Notes under the pieces: generated by a model
What the model saw: only the letters and a program-made list of their open reading frames with translations
What the model was told of the DNA's origin: nothing
Databases searched by the model: none
Shown here: positions 19,065-28,090 of the stretch, piece by piece
Layout of the letters: every line of letters begins with the position of its first letter
Position numbering within the stretch: position 1 is the stretch's first letter
Translations under genes and position numbers: made by a program
DNA from: CAIYPG01 sp903864555
GTDB lineage: Bacteria; Pseudomonadota; Gammaproteobacteria; Burkholderiales; SG8-39
Length of the DNA: 47,893 bases
Reading direction: 5' to 3'
Assembly: GCA_947474715.1 (NCBI GenBank)
Contig: CANJJT010000023.1
Span: forward strand, 1-47,893

Positions 19065-20198
19065 ATGGCCTGGCTGGAAACAACGGAACAACTGGCACTG
19101 CAGGAGGCCGCGCGCGCCATCGTGCGCGAGGTGGTCATCCCCATGGCCGACAGCGTGCCTGCCGGGGAGCGCCTGAGCGCGGCCCAGCTGAGCACCATTT
19201 TCAAGGCGGTCAAGCCGCTGGGCTACCTGGGCAGCACCATCCCGAAGGAATACGGCGGCGCCGGACTGAGCTACGTCGACTACGGCCTGCTCATCGAGGC
19301 GCTGGCCTGCGGGCCGGTGATGCTCTCCGAAGTGGTGCCCCCGCGCACCATCAATTACCTCGGCACCGAGGATCAGAAGCGTCGCTGGATGCCGAAACTG
19401 TTCTCCGGTGACTGGGTGTCCACGGCCGCCATCACCGAGCCGCAGGCGGGCTCGGACATGCGCGCCTTCACCTGCACCGCGGTGCTCGACGGCGACAGCT
19501 ACGTGGTCAACGGCCGCAAGCGCTGGATCAAGCTCGGTAGCGTGAGCGACCTGATGACGCTGATGGTGGTGGATGCCTCCGGCGGTCTGTCACGGCTGGT
19601 GCTGGAGCGCAGCGAATCGCCCTGGACCAGCATCGACATCAACACCGTGGGCATCCGCAACCTGTCGCTGGCCGAACTGGTGTTCGACAATGTGCGCGTG
19701 CCCAAGGAGAACATCCTGGGCACTGCCGGCGACGGCGGCGAGCAGTTCCACCGCGGCATCGAATCCTCGCGTGCCTTCATCGGCATCCAGGCCGTGGGCA
19801 TCGCCCAGCATGCCCTGGACATCGCCATGCAGTACGCCAAGGACCGCAAGGCCTTCGGCCGCCCGCTGACCAAATTCCAGGCCATCCAGACGGCCCTGGC
19901 CGAGGCGGCCACGCAGTTGCAGGCGGCACGCCTGCTGTGTCTGAACGCCCTGGCCATCCTGGACGCACACCGGCGTGCGCCGTGTGACGTGTCCATGGCC
20001 AAGGTATTTGCCGTGCAGACGGCCATCAAGGTCTGCCTGGTCGCCATGGAAAGCATGGGGGCCTGGGGCCTGGCCGAGGACGCCGACGTGGAGCGGTGCT
20101 GGCGTGATTGTTGCATGCTCACGGCCATCGACGGCACTGCCAATGTGCAGAAGCTGATCATCGGGCGCGAGCTGCTCGGCACCGCAGCTTTCACCTGA
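19065..20198 (+). CDS. Acyl-CoA dehydrogenase with Asp at the usual Glu position
   Basis: 377 residues from the second ATG (19065), seven bases after AGGGGA; an ATG at 19059 overlapping the crotonase stop is too close to that site. FAD-type acyl-CoA dehydrogenase blocks: STAAITEPQAGSDMRAFTC at 119-137, VNGRKRWIKLGS near 148, DRKAFGRPLTKFQAIQ at 260-275. The region that normally reads YEGT, where Glu is the proton-abstracting base of medium-chain enzymes, reads IDGT (Asp356). The alternative base position of isovaleryl-CoA dehydrogenase (DLER) reads IESSR, with Ser235. Electrons would go to ETF. Cyclic acyl-CoA dehydrogenases are among those known to use aspartate, so a cyclic or bulky substrate is possible. 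Confidence 0.92.
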   Translation: MAWLETTEQLALQEAARAIVREVVIPMADSVPAGERLSAAQLSTIFKAVKPLGYLGSTIPKEYGGAGLSYVDYGLLIEALACGPVMLSEVVPPRTINYLGTEDQKRRWMPKLFSGDWVSTAAITEPQAGSDMRAFTCTAVLDGDSYVVNGRKRWIKLGSVSDLMTLMVVDASGGLSRLVLERSESPWTSIDINTVGIRNLSLAELVFDNVRVPKENILGTAGDGGEQFHRGIESSRAFIGIQAVGIAQHALDIAMQYAKDRKAFGRPLTKFQAIQTALAEAATQLQAARLLCLNALAILDAHRRAPCDVSMAKVFAVQTAIKVCLVAMESMGAWGLAEDADVERCWRDCCMLTAIDGTANVQKLIIGRELLGTAAFT

Positions 20199-20211
20199 CC
20201 GGAGAGATCAA

Positions 20212-22371
20212 GTGCACAACAACAGAGACAGCCTGCACACCGCCCTGCGCAAGACCCCGGGTGCAGCACCCCGCATCGGCATCGACCGCATCCTGCATCC
20301 GCGCTCGCTGGCGGTATTCGGCGCCTCCGACAGCAAGGCCAAGTTCGGCGGCCGCATCATCCACCACCTGGTGCGCCACGGTTTTGCCGGCGACATCTAC
20401 CCGATCAACCTGCATCGCGAGGAAATCGTCGGCCGCAAGGCCTACCCCTCCATCTCCAAGGTGCCTCAGGCCCCGGACGTGGCCATCCTCGCCGTGCCGG
20501 TGAGCACCCTGGTGCAGAACCTCAATGAAGCCGCCGATGCCGGCGTCGGCTGCTGCGTCATCATCTCCACCGGCTTTGCCGAAGCCGGCGAAGAAGGCGG
20601 CGACCGCCAGAGCGAACTGGTGGAAATCGCCACCCGCACCGGCATGCGCATCGTCGGGCCCAACTGCATGGGCATCATCGTGCCGCACCACCACATGACA
20701 CTGTGCTCCTCGGTGGTGCTGGAAACCGACAAGCTGCGCGATGGCAGCATCGGCATGATCAGCCAGAGCGGTGCACTGATGGTGTCCATCTTCGACCGTG
20801 CCAACGACGACGGCATCGGTTTCCGCCACTGCGTGTCCCTGGGCAACCAGTCGGACCTGGAAACCTGCGATTTCATCGAATACATGGCGGGTGACCCTGA
20901 AACCACGGCCATCTGCACCTATGTCGAAGGCCTGCTCGATGGCCAGCGCTTCCGCAAGGCCGCCGCCGCCTGCCGCGCTGCCGGCAAACCCCTGTTCATG
21001 GTGAAGACCGGCCGCACCGAAGCAGGCGTGAAATCGGCCCGCTCCCACACCGCCAGCCTGGCCGGTTCCTTCGACGCCTTTGCTGCGATCTGCCGCGAAG
21101 AAGGCGTGGTGCTGGCCCAGGACCCGGATGACATGGTGCGCGCCGCGCACCTGCTCAGCCGCCACCCCAAGGCCCGTTCGGGCGGCGTGGCCATCCTGTC
21201 CACCTCCGGCGGCGGTGCCGGCATCGCCTCCGATCGCGTCAGCGAAATCGGCCTGCAGGTCAGCGCCCCGACGCCAGAAACCAAGGCCAAGCTGCTGGAG
21301 ATCCTGCTGCCACCGCAGGCCGATAACCCGGTGGACCTGGGCGGCCGGCGCCTGCCGGAATCCACGGAAATCGCCGGCATCGCCACGGAGATCCTGTTCG
21401 GCGATGCCAATGTCGGTTACGGCCTGGGCGTGCTGACCTCGATGCCCTTCTTTGCCGCGCGCTCCGAACTCATCGGCAAGGCCTCGCTGGCCTCGGGCAA
21501 ACCCTGCATCCTGGTGCTCACGCCTGGTGCGGCCGCCAATACCTCGCGCCAGATCCTGCGCGACATGGACCAGTTCTATGTCGACCGCTTCGAAGACGCG
21601 CTGCGCGTGCTGTCGCTCATGGACACCTTCCTGCGGCGCAAGGAAGCGGCCCTGCCCGCCCCCATACGCCCTGCCGGCCTGCCCGCTGCTGCGCCCGCGC
21701 TGGCCGCCGGTTCACTGACCGAAAGCGAAGCGAAGAAAGTGCTGGCCAGCTATGGCATCCGCGTGGCGAAGGAAGCCATTGCGGCAACGCCGGAAGCCGC
21801 CGCTGCTGCGGCAGCCCCGATGGGCTTCCCGGTGGTGCTGAAAGCGGTCTCGCGTGACATCGCCCACAAAAGCGATGTCGGCGCCGTCAAGGTGGGTCTG
21901 GCCAGCGCCGAGGCCGTGAAGGATGACGCCGCCGCAATGCTCCAGCATCTGGTCACCGCCGCCCCTGGTGCCAAGATCGAGGGTTTCTCGGTGCAGGAAA
22001 TGGTCAGGGGCGAGGCCGAGGTCATCATCGGTGTCAACAATGATGCGCAGTTCGGCCCCATCATGATGGTGGGACTGGGCGGCATCGCCGTGGAGATCAT
22101 GCGCGATGTGGCGCTGGCCCCGGCGCCGCTGTGCCAGGCGCGTGCCCAGGCCATGATCCGCAGCCTGCGCTCGCTGCCGCTGCTGGAAGGCGCACGCGGC
22201 CGCCCGCCGCTCGACGTCGATGCCGTGGCCGATGCGCTGGTGCGCCTGTCCTGGCTGGCCGCGGACCTGGGACCGACACTCATCGACCTCGAAGTCAATC
22301 CGCTCATCGTGAAAAAGCGCGGTGAAGGCGCCGTGGCGGTCGACGGCCGCGGCACCATGGCACAGGGCTAG
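20212..22371 (+). CDS. ADP-forming acyl-CoA synthetase (acetate-CoA ligase family)
   Basis: 719 residues starting with GTG after GGAGAG. It is the fused alpha-beta form: a CoA-binding Rossmann domain (RSLAVFGASDSKAKFGGRII near 32), succinyl-CoA-synthetase-like domains with GMISQSGALMV near 182 and the SHTASLAG loop containing the likely phospho-histidine His279, then an ATP-grasp domain from about 500 to the end (PVVLKAVSRDIAHKSDVGAV near 540). Such enzymes interconvert acyl-CoA + ADP + Pi and acid + ATP + CoA. It could activate the substrate, or recover ATP at the end of the pathway. It sits 13 bases after the dehydrogenase and 15 bases before the importer ATPase. Confidence 0.92.
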   Translation: MHNNRDSLHTALRKTPGAAPRIGIDRILHPRSLAVFGASDSKAKFGGRIIHHLVRHGFAGDIYPINLHREEIVGRKAYPSISKVPQAPDVAILAVPVSTLVQNLNEAADAGVGCCVIISTGFAEAGEEGGDRQSELVEIATRTGMRIVGPNCMGIIVPHHHMTLCSSVVLETDKLRDGSIGMISQSGALMVSIFDRANDDGIGFRHCVSLGNQSDLETCDFIEYMAGDPETTAICTYVEGLLDGQRFRKAAAACRAAGKPLFMVKTGRTEAGVKSARSHTASLAGSFDAFAAICREEGVVLAQDPDDMVRAAHLLSRHPKARSGGVAILSTSGGGAGIASDRVSEIGLQVSAPTPETKAKLLEILLPPQADNPVDLGGRRLPESTEIAGIATEILFGDANVGYGLGVLTSMPFFAARSELIGKASLASGKPCILVLTPGAAANTSRQILRDMDQFYVDRFEDALRVLSLMDTFLRRKEAALPAPIRPAGLPAAAPALAAGSLTESEAKKVLASYGIRVAKEAIAATPEAAAAAAAPMGFPVVLKAVSRDIAHKSDVGAVKVGLASAEAVKDDAAAMLQHLVTAAPGAKIEGFSVQEMVRGEAEVIIGVNNDAQFGPIMMVGLGGIAVEIMRDVALAPAPLCQARAQAMIRSLRSLPLLEGARGRPPLDVDAVADALVRLSWLAADLGPTLIDLEVNPLIVKKRGEGAVAVDGRGTMAQG

Positions 22372-22386
22372 GAAGCAGAACGCGTC

Positions 22387-23406
22387 ATGAATGACTCCCG
22401 CCCCGCCGCCCCTGGCTCAGGTCCTGCTGCACCGCTGCTGTCGGTGCGCGACCTGGCCATCGAGTTCAATACCGATGACGGCAGCTTCCCAGCCGTGCGC
22501 GGCGTGAGTTTCGATCTCGCGGCGGGCAAATGCCTGGGCCTGGTCGGCGAATCCGGTTCCGGCAAGAGCGTCACGGCCATGGCCCTGCTCGGCCTCATCC
22601 CGCAGCCGCCGGGGCGCATCGTCTCCGGCTCGGTCAATTTCGACGGGCGTGACCTGACCAAAGTGCCACAGGAGGAGTTGCGCACCCTGCGCGGCGGCGA
22701 CATTGCCATGATCTTCCAGGAGCCGATGAGTTCGCTCAATCCGGCCTTCACCGTGGGCGACCAGATTGCCGAGGCGATCCGCGCGCACGAGACCATCAGT
22801 CCGAAGGCGGCGATGGAGCGGGCGGTGCAGCTGTTGCGCGAAGTGCGCATGCCGGCACCGGAGCGACGCGTGCACGAATATCCTCACAAGCTCTCCGGCG
22901 GCATGCGCCAGCGCGTCATGATCGCCATGGCGCTGGCCTGCCGGCCGCGCCTGCTGATCGCCGATGAGCCGACCACGGCGCTGGATGTGACCATCCAGGC
23001 ACAGATCCTCAAGCTGCTGCGCGAACTGCAGCAAAGCCACGGCATGGCCATCCTCCTCATTTCGCACAACCTGGGCGTGATCGCCGAAGTGGCCGACGAA
23101 GTCGCAGTGATGTATGCCGGGCGCATCGTCGAGCACGCACCGGCCGAACGCCTGTTCCAGCGCCCCGAGCACCCCTACACCATCGGCCTGCTGGGCGCGA
23201 TCCCCCGCGGCGGCCGCAGCGCCGGACGGCTGGTCGCCATCGACGGCATGGTGCCGGATCTGCGCGCCTTGCCGGCAGGCTGCTCCTTCCGTCCACGCTG
23301 CCCCTTTGCCATCGCACCCTGCGACAGCACCGATCCGGTGCTGAAGGAAGTGGGCCCATCCCATGGCAGCGCCTGCCATGCCGCCCCGCTGGAGGCTGCC
23401 GCATGA
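22387..23406 (+). CDS. Peptide-type ABC importer ATPase (DppD-like)
   Basis: 339 residues. Walker A GESGSGKSV, signature LSGGMRQRV, Walker B LLIADEPTTALD and switch LLISHNLG are all present, followed by the C-terminal oligopeptide-transporter domain with CSFRPRCPFA and further cysteines, a feature that in DppD proteins can bind an iron-sulfur cluster. Works with the next ATPase as a heterodimer under the DppB/C-like permeases at 26188-28029. The two ATPase genes overlap by four bases. Transporters of this family carry peptides, opines, glutathione or other small nitrogenous solutes; being in the operon, this one probably imports the pathway substrate. Confidence 0.94.
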   Translation: MNDSRPAAPGSGPAAPLLSVRDLAIEFNTDDGSFPAVRGVSFDLAAGKCLGLVGESGSGKSVTAMALLGLIPQPPGRIVSGSVNFDGRDLTKVPQEELRTLRGGDIAMIFQEPMSSLNPAFTVGDQIAEAIRAHETISPKAAMERAVQLLREVRMPAPERRVHEYPHKLSGGMRQRVMIAMALACRPRLLIADEPTTALDVTIQAQILKLLRELQQSHGMAILLISHNLGVIAEVADEVAVMYAGRIVEHAPAERLFQRPEHPYTIGLLGAIPRGGRSAGRLVAIDGMVPDLRALPAGCSFRPRCPFAIAPCDSTDPVLKEVGPSHGSACHAAPLEAAA

Positions 23407-24476
23407 GCACCGAACCCCTGCTCAAGGTCGAGAAGCTGACCAAGCACTTTCCGATCACCGGCTTCCTCGGCCGTCCACTGGGGGCAGTGCGGGCCGTCGA
23501 TGGCATCAGCCTGGAGATCGGCCGCGGCGAAACCCTCGGCCTGGTCGGCGAAAGCGGCTGCGGCAAATCCACCACCGGACGCCTGGTGCTGCGCCTGATC
23601 GAGCCCACGGCCGGGCGCATCAGCTTCGACGGCACCGACCTCACCGCCCTGTCCGGCAGCCAGATGCGCAAGCAGCGCCGGCGCATCCAGATCGTGTTCC
23701 AGGACCCCTACAGCTCGCTCAACCCGCGCATGACCGTGGCTGACATCCTGGCCGAGCCGCTGCGCATCCACGGCATCGCCAGCGGCCGCGACGTCGAACG
23801 CCGCGTCGGCGAACTGCTGGCCATGGTCGGCCTGCCAGCCGCCCATGCGCGACGCTATCCGCATGAGTTCTCCGGCGGCCAGCGCCAGCGCATCTGCATC
23901 GCGCGGGCGCTGGCCACCGAACCCGGCCTGATCGTCTGCGACGAGGCGGTGTCGGCGCTGGACGTATCGGTGCAGGCGCAGATCCTCAACCTGCTGGAAG
24001 ACATCCAGAAGCGCCTGGGGCTGAGCTACCTGTTCATCTCCCACGACCTGACCGTGGTGCGCCACATCACAGACCGTGTCGCCGTCATGTACCTGGGACG
24101 CATCGTCGAGACTGCGCCCACTGCAGCACTGTTCGACAACCCGCGCCACCCCTACACACGGGCACTGCTGGACGTCATCCCCGTCCCGGTGTTCGGCCGC
24201 AGCGTGCAGCGCGCGGTGGTCGAGGGCGATGTGCCCAGTCCCATCTCGCCGCCCTCCGGCTGCCACTTCCATCCGCGCTGCCCGCATGCCGTGGAGCGTT
24301 GCAGCCTGGAAACGCCGGTGCTGCGCGCCGATGCCGATGGCCACGCCGTGGCCTGCCACCGCGCCGAGGAGTTGCCACGCTGGCAGGGCGATGCCCTGGA
24401 CGTGGTCAGCGACGAGCGCCTGCAGCGGCTGCAGGCGCGCTTCGACAACAGCGTGGCAGCCACCAGAACCACATGA
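23403..24476 (+). CDS. Peptide-type ABC importer ATPase (DppF-like)
   Basis: 357 residues, the second ATPase of the pair. Walker A GESGCGKST, signature FSGGQRQRI, Walker B LIVCDEAVSALD and LFISHDLTVV are intact. The Walker B carries Cys and Ala-Val where most relatives read ADEPTS, a common variation in DppF-type subunits. The C-terminus has the family HPYTRALLDVIP block and CHFHPRCPHA. The start overlaps the DppD-like gene. A 166-base gap then separates it from the binding-protein gene. Confidence 0.94.
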   Translation: MSTEPLLKVEKLTKHFPITGFLGRPLGAVRAVDGISLEIGRGETLGLVGESGCGKSTTGRLVLRLIEPTAGRISFDGTDLTALSGSQMRKQRRRIQIVFQDPYSSLNPRMTVADILAEPLRIHGIASGRDVERRVGELLAMVGLPAAHARRYPHEFSGGQRQRICIARALATEPGLIVCDEAVSALDVSVQAQILNLLEDIQKRLGLSYLFISHDLTVVRHITDRVAVMYLGRIVETAPTAALFDNPRHPYTRALLDVIPVPVFGRSVQRAVVEGDVPSPISPPSGCHFHPRCPHAVERCSLETPVLRADADGHAVACHRAEELPRWQGDALDVVSDERLQRLQARFDNSVAATRTT

Positions 24477-24530
24477 ATAAAATGTTCTTAACAAATGCAA
24501 TATCGGAGCACTGGGTGAACTACAGGCCGG

Positions 24531-24559
24531 GTTGCCGGTACATAATTGCAGGCGGCAAC
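24531..24559. promoter_or_regulatory. Inverted repeat in the gap before the peptide-type binding protein
   Basis: GTTGCCG and CGGCAAC are perfect arms 15 bases apart, enclosing TACATAAT, which resembles a -10 element. The gap 24477-24642 is AT-richer than its surroundings and has no gene. It may contain an extra promoter giving higher expression of the binding protein, as is usual for periplasmic components, or an operator. No clear -35 was seen. Confidence 0.3.
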
Positions 24560-24642
24560 AGGCAGGCACCTTGCAACCGTCGAGGGATGGCAATGCTCAT
24601 GGAAGTTTCCGCAGTCCAACTATTTCGGAGGGGTTCTTCATC

Positions 24643-26151
24643 ATGAACTGGAAAAAGCTGTTTCTGACCGCCATCGCGGCAGGCACATTCCTCAGCACGG
24701 GGGCTGGCGCGCAATCGACCCTGCGCATCGGCCTGAACGACGATCCGGACGGCCTGGACCCGGCCCTCAGCCGCTCCTACTCGGTGCGGCTCACCTTCGC
24801 CGCGGTGTGCGACAAGCTGTTCGACATCACCCCCGACATCAAGATCGTGCCGATGCTGGCCACCGGCTTCACCTGGGCCAAGGACGGCCTGTCCGTGGTC
24901 ATCAAGCTGCGGCCGAACGTCAAGTTCCATGACGGCGAGCCCTTCAACGCCGAGGCGGTACGCTACAACTTCGACCGCAACCTCAACCTCAAGGGTTCCT
25001 TCCGCCGCGCCGAGATCAATGCCGTCAAATCGGTGGACGTGGTGGACAACCTGACCGTGCGGCTCAATCTGTCCGAGCCGTCCACGCCGCTGATCGCCGC
25101 GCTGACCGACCGCGCCGGCATGATGATCTCGCCCAAGGCGGGCAAGGAGCTGGGCGACAAGTTCGGCACCAAGCCGGTCTGCGCCGGGCCCTACCGCTTC
25201 GTCGAACGCATGGCCCAGGGCCGCATCGTGTTCGAACGGTTCAAGGACTACTGGGACAAGGCCAATGTGCACTATGACCGCGTGGTGTACACCCCCATCA
25301 CCGACTCGACAGTGCGCATGTCCGCGCTGCGCTCGGGCGAACTGGACATCATCGAGCGCATGTCACCCTCGGAGCTGTCGGAAGTGCGCAAGGACAACCG
25401 CCTGAAAATCGCCAGCGTGCCGGAACTGGGCTACCAGGTGATCCGCTACAACATCAACAACGGGCCGCGCGGCAAACTGCTGGGCGAAGACCCGCGCGTG
25501 CGCGAAGCCATCGAGGCGGCCATCGACCGCGAGACCCTGGTGAAGGTGGTGTTCAACAACGAGTACATCGCCGGCAACCAGTGGGTGCAGCCGAAGAACT
25601 ACTTCTACAACTCGGCCTTGCCGGTGCCCAAGCGCGACGTCGCCAAGGCGCGCGCCCTGCTCGCGCGTGCAGGCAAGACCGGCTTCACCTTCAACCTGAT
25701 CGTGCCGCCGGAACGCGACCGCCAGGAAGCGGCGCAGGTGATCCAGTCCATGCTCGCCGAAGCCGGCATCACCATGAACATCGTCAGTCAGGAAAACGTC
25801 ACCATGCTCACCGCCGGCACCAAGGGCGATTTCGAGGCCTACTTCACTTTCTGGAGCGGGCGCCCCGACCCCGATGGCAACATCTTCCAGCACTTTTCCT
25901 GCGGCAGCCGCCAGAACGACCAGGGCTATTGCAGCAAGGAAATGGACCAGTTCACCTCCAAGGCAAGGCAGGTGGCCGCCCCGGCCGAGCGCAAGAAGCT
26001 CTATGACCAGGCGGCCGAACTGTTGCTGCGTGATCGGCCGGTGCTGATCCTGTGGCACCGGAACATCTTCACCGGCCACAACGCCAAGGTGCGCGGCTTC
26101 GTGCCCTATCCGGATGGCGTGATCCGGGTCAAGGGCCTCAAGGGCGCGTGA
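24643..26151 (+). CDS. Peptide-type ABC importer periplasmic binding protein
   Basis: 502 residues from the ATG at 24643, preceded by CGGAGGGG. The first 24 residues form a signal peptide (NWKKLFLTAIAAGTF...GAGAQS). The mature protein is a family 5 solute-binding protein: LRIGLNDDPDGLDPALSRSY near 27, WAKDGLSVVIKLRPNVKFHD near 80, FERFKDYWDKANVHYDRVVY near 196, then PDPDGNIFQHFSCGSRQNDQ near 408. It feeds the DppB/C/D/F-like components beside it. Ligand cannot be told from sequence; related proteins bind di- and oligopeptides, opines, glutathione and nickel. Confidence 0.93.
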   Translation: MNWKKLFLTAIAAGTFLSTGAGAQSTLRIGLNDDPDGLDPALSRSYSVRLTFAAVCDKLFDITPDIKIVPMLATGFTWAKDGLSVVIKLRPNVKFHDGEPFNAEAVRYNFDRNLNLKGSFRRAEINAVKSVDVVDNLTVRLNLSEPSTPLIAALTDRAGMMISPKAGKELGDKFGTKPVCAGPYRFVERMAQGRIVFERFKDYWDKANVHYDRVVYTPITDSTVRMSALRSGELDIIERMSPSELSEVRKDNRLKIASVPELGYQVIRYNINNGPRGKLLGEDPRVREAIEAAIDRETLVKVVFNNEYIAGNQWVQPKNYFYNSALPVPKRDVAKARALLARAGKTGFTFNLIVPPERDRQEAAQVIQSMLAEAGITMNIVSQENVTMLTAGTKGDFEAYFTFWSGRPDPDGNIFQHFSCGSRQNDQGYCSKEMDQFTSKARQVAAPAERKKLYDQAAELLLRDRPVLILWHRNIFTGHNAKVRGFVPYPDGVIRVKGLKGA

Positions 26152-26187
26152 GCCGATAGGACAATGAAGGCACAGGGCAGATAAACC

Positions 26188-27135
26188 ATGTCATTCTGGA
26201 CCTTCATTGCGAAGCGCCTGGCAGTGCTGCTGCCGACGCTGTTCTTCGTGTCCATCCTCATCTTCTCGCTCCAGCACATGCTGCCGGGTGATCCGGCGAT
26301 TGCGCTGGCCGGCGAGGAGAAGGACCCGGAGGTGGTCGAGGAAATCAGGAAGAAGTACAACCTGGACAAGCCGGTGCCGGTGCAGTACGCCCTGTGGATA
26401 GGCAAGATCCTCACCGGCGACTTCGGCATCTCCTATCGCACCCAGATCGAAGTGTCGGAACTCATCGTCAGCAAGCTGCCCATCACGCTGCAACTGGCGA
26501 CGGGCTCCATGATCGTGGCCCTGCTGATCGGCATACCAGCGGGCATCCTTTCGGCCGCAAGACGCGGCAAGTTCTCCGACGGGGTGTCGAATTTCGTCGC
26601 CCTGTCTTTCATTTCGGTGCCGCATTTCTGGCTGGGCATCATGCTCATCCTGGTGTTTTCCGTGCACCTGCGCTGGTTTCCCGCCTCGGGCTACGTGCCG
26701 CTGACGGATGACGTCTGGCGCAGCCTGGTGAGCCTGTTCCTGCCCTGCATCGTGCTGGGCACCGGGGTTGCCGGGGTGATGATGCGCCACACCCGCGGCG
26801 CGCTGCTGCAGACGCTGGGGACGGACTACGTGCGCACTGCACGCGCCAAGGGGCTCACCGAAAAGGTGGTGGTGCTCAAGCATGCGCTGCGCAACGCGCT
26901 GGTGCCGGTGATCACCCTGGGCGCCATCGAATTCGGGCACCTGCTCTCCGGCGCCGTGCTGACCGAGCAGATCTTCTCCATCCCGGGCTTCGGCAAGCTC
27001 ATCGTCGATGGCATCCTCAACCGCGACTACGCCGTGGTACAGGGCGTGGTGGTGGTCTCCGCAGCGCTGTACATCCTGCTCAACCTGATGGCCGACATCT
27101 TCTATTTCGTCGCCAACCCACGCATGCGAGGCTGA
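26188..27135 (+). CDS. Peptide-type ABC importer permease (DppB-like)
   Basis: 315 residues, about six membrane segments, starting with FIAKRLAVLLPTLFFVSILIF, the usual DppB N-terminal helix, followed by MLPGDPAIALAG. The binding-protein-dependent transport signature that contacts the ATPase is visible as DYVRTARAKGLTEKVVVLKH near 213. Ends in VADIFY-like ADIFYFVANPRMRG. The next permease gene begins at the base after its stop. Confidence 0.94.
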   Translation: MSFWTFIAKRLAVLLPTLFFVSILIFSLQHMLPGDPAIALAGEEKDPEVVEEIRKKYNLDKPVPVQYALWIGKILTGDFGISYRTQIEVSELIVSKLPITLQLATGSMIVALLIGIPAGILSAARRGKFSDGVSNFVALSFISVPHFWLGIMLILVFSVHLRWFPASGYVPLTDDVWRSLVSLFLPCIVLGTGVAGVMMRHTRGALLQTLGTDYVRTARAKGLTEKVVVLKHALRNALVPVITLGAIEFGHLLSGAVLTEQIFSIPGFGKLIVDGILNRDYAVVQGVVVVSAALYILLNLMADIFYFVANPRMRG

Positions 27136-28029
27136 ATGAGCGCCGCCGCCATCTCCCCCGCTACAGCCACCCCCGCGACCGCCGGTCCCGCGGCGGACAA
27201 TCGCAGCCGCGCACTGCGCCGCTTCCTCAAGCGCCGCGCCGCGCTGGTGGCGCTGGCCGTGGTCGTGGCCTTCATCATGATCGCATTGGCCGCACCCTGG
27301 ATTGCCCCCTACAACCCCATCGCCACCGATTTTGGCGCGGTGCGCCAGGCGCCTTCGGCAAAGTACTGGCTGGGCACCGACGAAGTCGGCCGTGACCTGC
27401 TGTCGCGCCTGATCTGGGGCGCGCGTGCCTCGCTGCTGGCCGGGGTCATACCGGTCACCATTTCGCTGATGGTCAGCATTCCGCTGGGCCTGCTCTCCGG
27501 TTATGCCGGCGGCTGGGTGGACAGCGTGATCATGCGCTTCACCGATGCCATGCTGGCCATTCCCTTCCTCATCATTGCCATTGCGTTGGCGGCCTTCCTC
27601 GGGCCCAGTCTCACCAATGCCATGATCGCCATCGGCGTGGCGGCCCTGCCGACCTTCCTGCGCCTGTCGCGCGGCACGGTGATGTCCATCCGCACCGAGG
27701 ACTACATCGAGGCAGCGCGCGCGGTGGGCAACACGCACCTGCGCATTGCCGTGCGCCACATCCTGCCCAACATGCTGCCGCCGCTGCTCATCCAGGGCAG
27801 CATCACCATGGCTGCCGCGATCATTGCGGAAGCCAGCCTGTCCTTCCTCGGCCTGGGCCAGCAGCCGCCCTCGCCATCCTGGGGCAGCATGCTGAATGCC
27901 GCGCAGCGCTATCTGCCCACGGCCCCGTGGATCGCCATGTTCCCGGGCCTGATGATCTTCACGGTGGTGTTTTCCCTCAACATCCTCGGCGACGGCCTGC
28001 GCGACGCGCTCGATCCCAAGTCGAACTGA
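27136..28029 (+). CDS. Peptide-type ABC importer permease (DppC-like)
   Basis: 297 residues with an N-terminal cytoplasmic segment rich in Ala/Thr/Pro, a first helix at about residues 35-58 (AALVALAVVVAFIMIALAAP), then WLGTDEVGRDLLSRLIWGAR, typical of DppC proteins. The ATPase-contact loop reads EDYIEAARAVGNTHLRIAVRH. The last helices end in NILGDGLRDALDPK, the classical family ending. It pairs with the DppB-like permease just upstream. Confidence 0.94.
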   Translation: MSAAAISPATATPATAGPAADNRSRALRRFLKRRAALVALAVVVAFIMIALAAPWIAPYNPIATDFGAVRQAPSAKYWLGTDEVGRDLLSRLIWGARASLLAGVIPVTISLMVSIPLGLLSGYAGGWVDSVIMRFTDAMLAIPFLIIAIALAAFLGPSLTNAMIAIGVAALPTFLRLSRGTVMSIRTEDYIEAARAVGNTHLRIAVRHILPNMLPPLLIQGSITMAAAIIAEASLSFLGLGQQPPSPSWGSMLNAAQRYLPTAPWIAMFPGLMIFTVVFSLNILGDGLRDALDPKSN

Positions 28030-28090
28030 GCCAGGTCGAACTGGCAGCGGGGCCGGTCGCGATGCCGCCCCAAGGCAACAGGAGACGCAC

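Noticed and set aside
24537..24549. GGTACATAATTGC as a third GntR-type operator
   Set aside because: It shares only the GGTAC half with the other sites and has no matching opposite arm.
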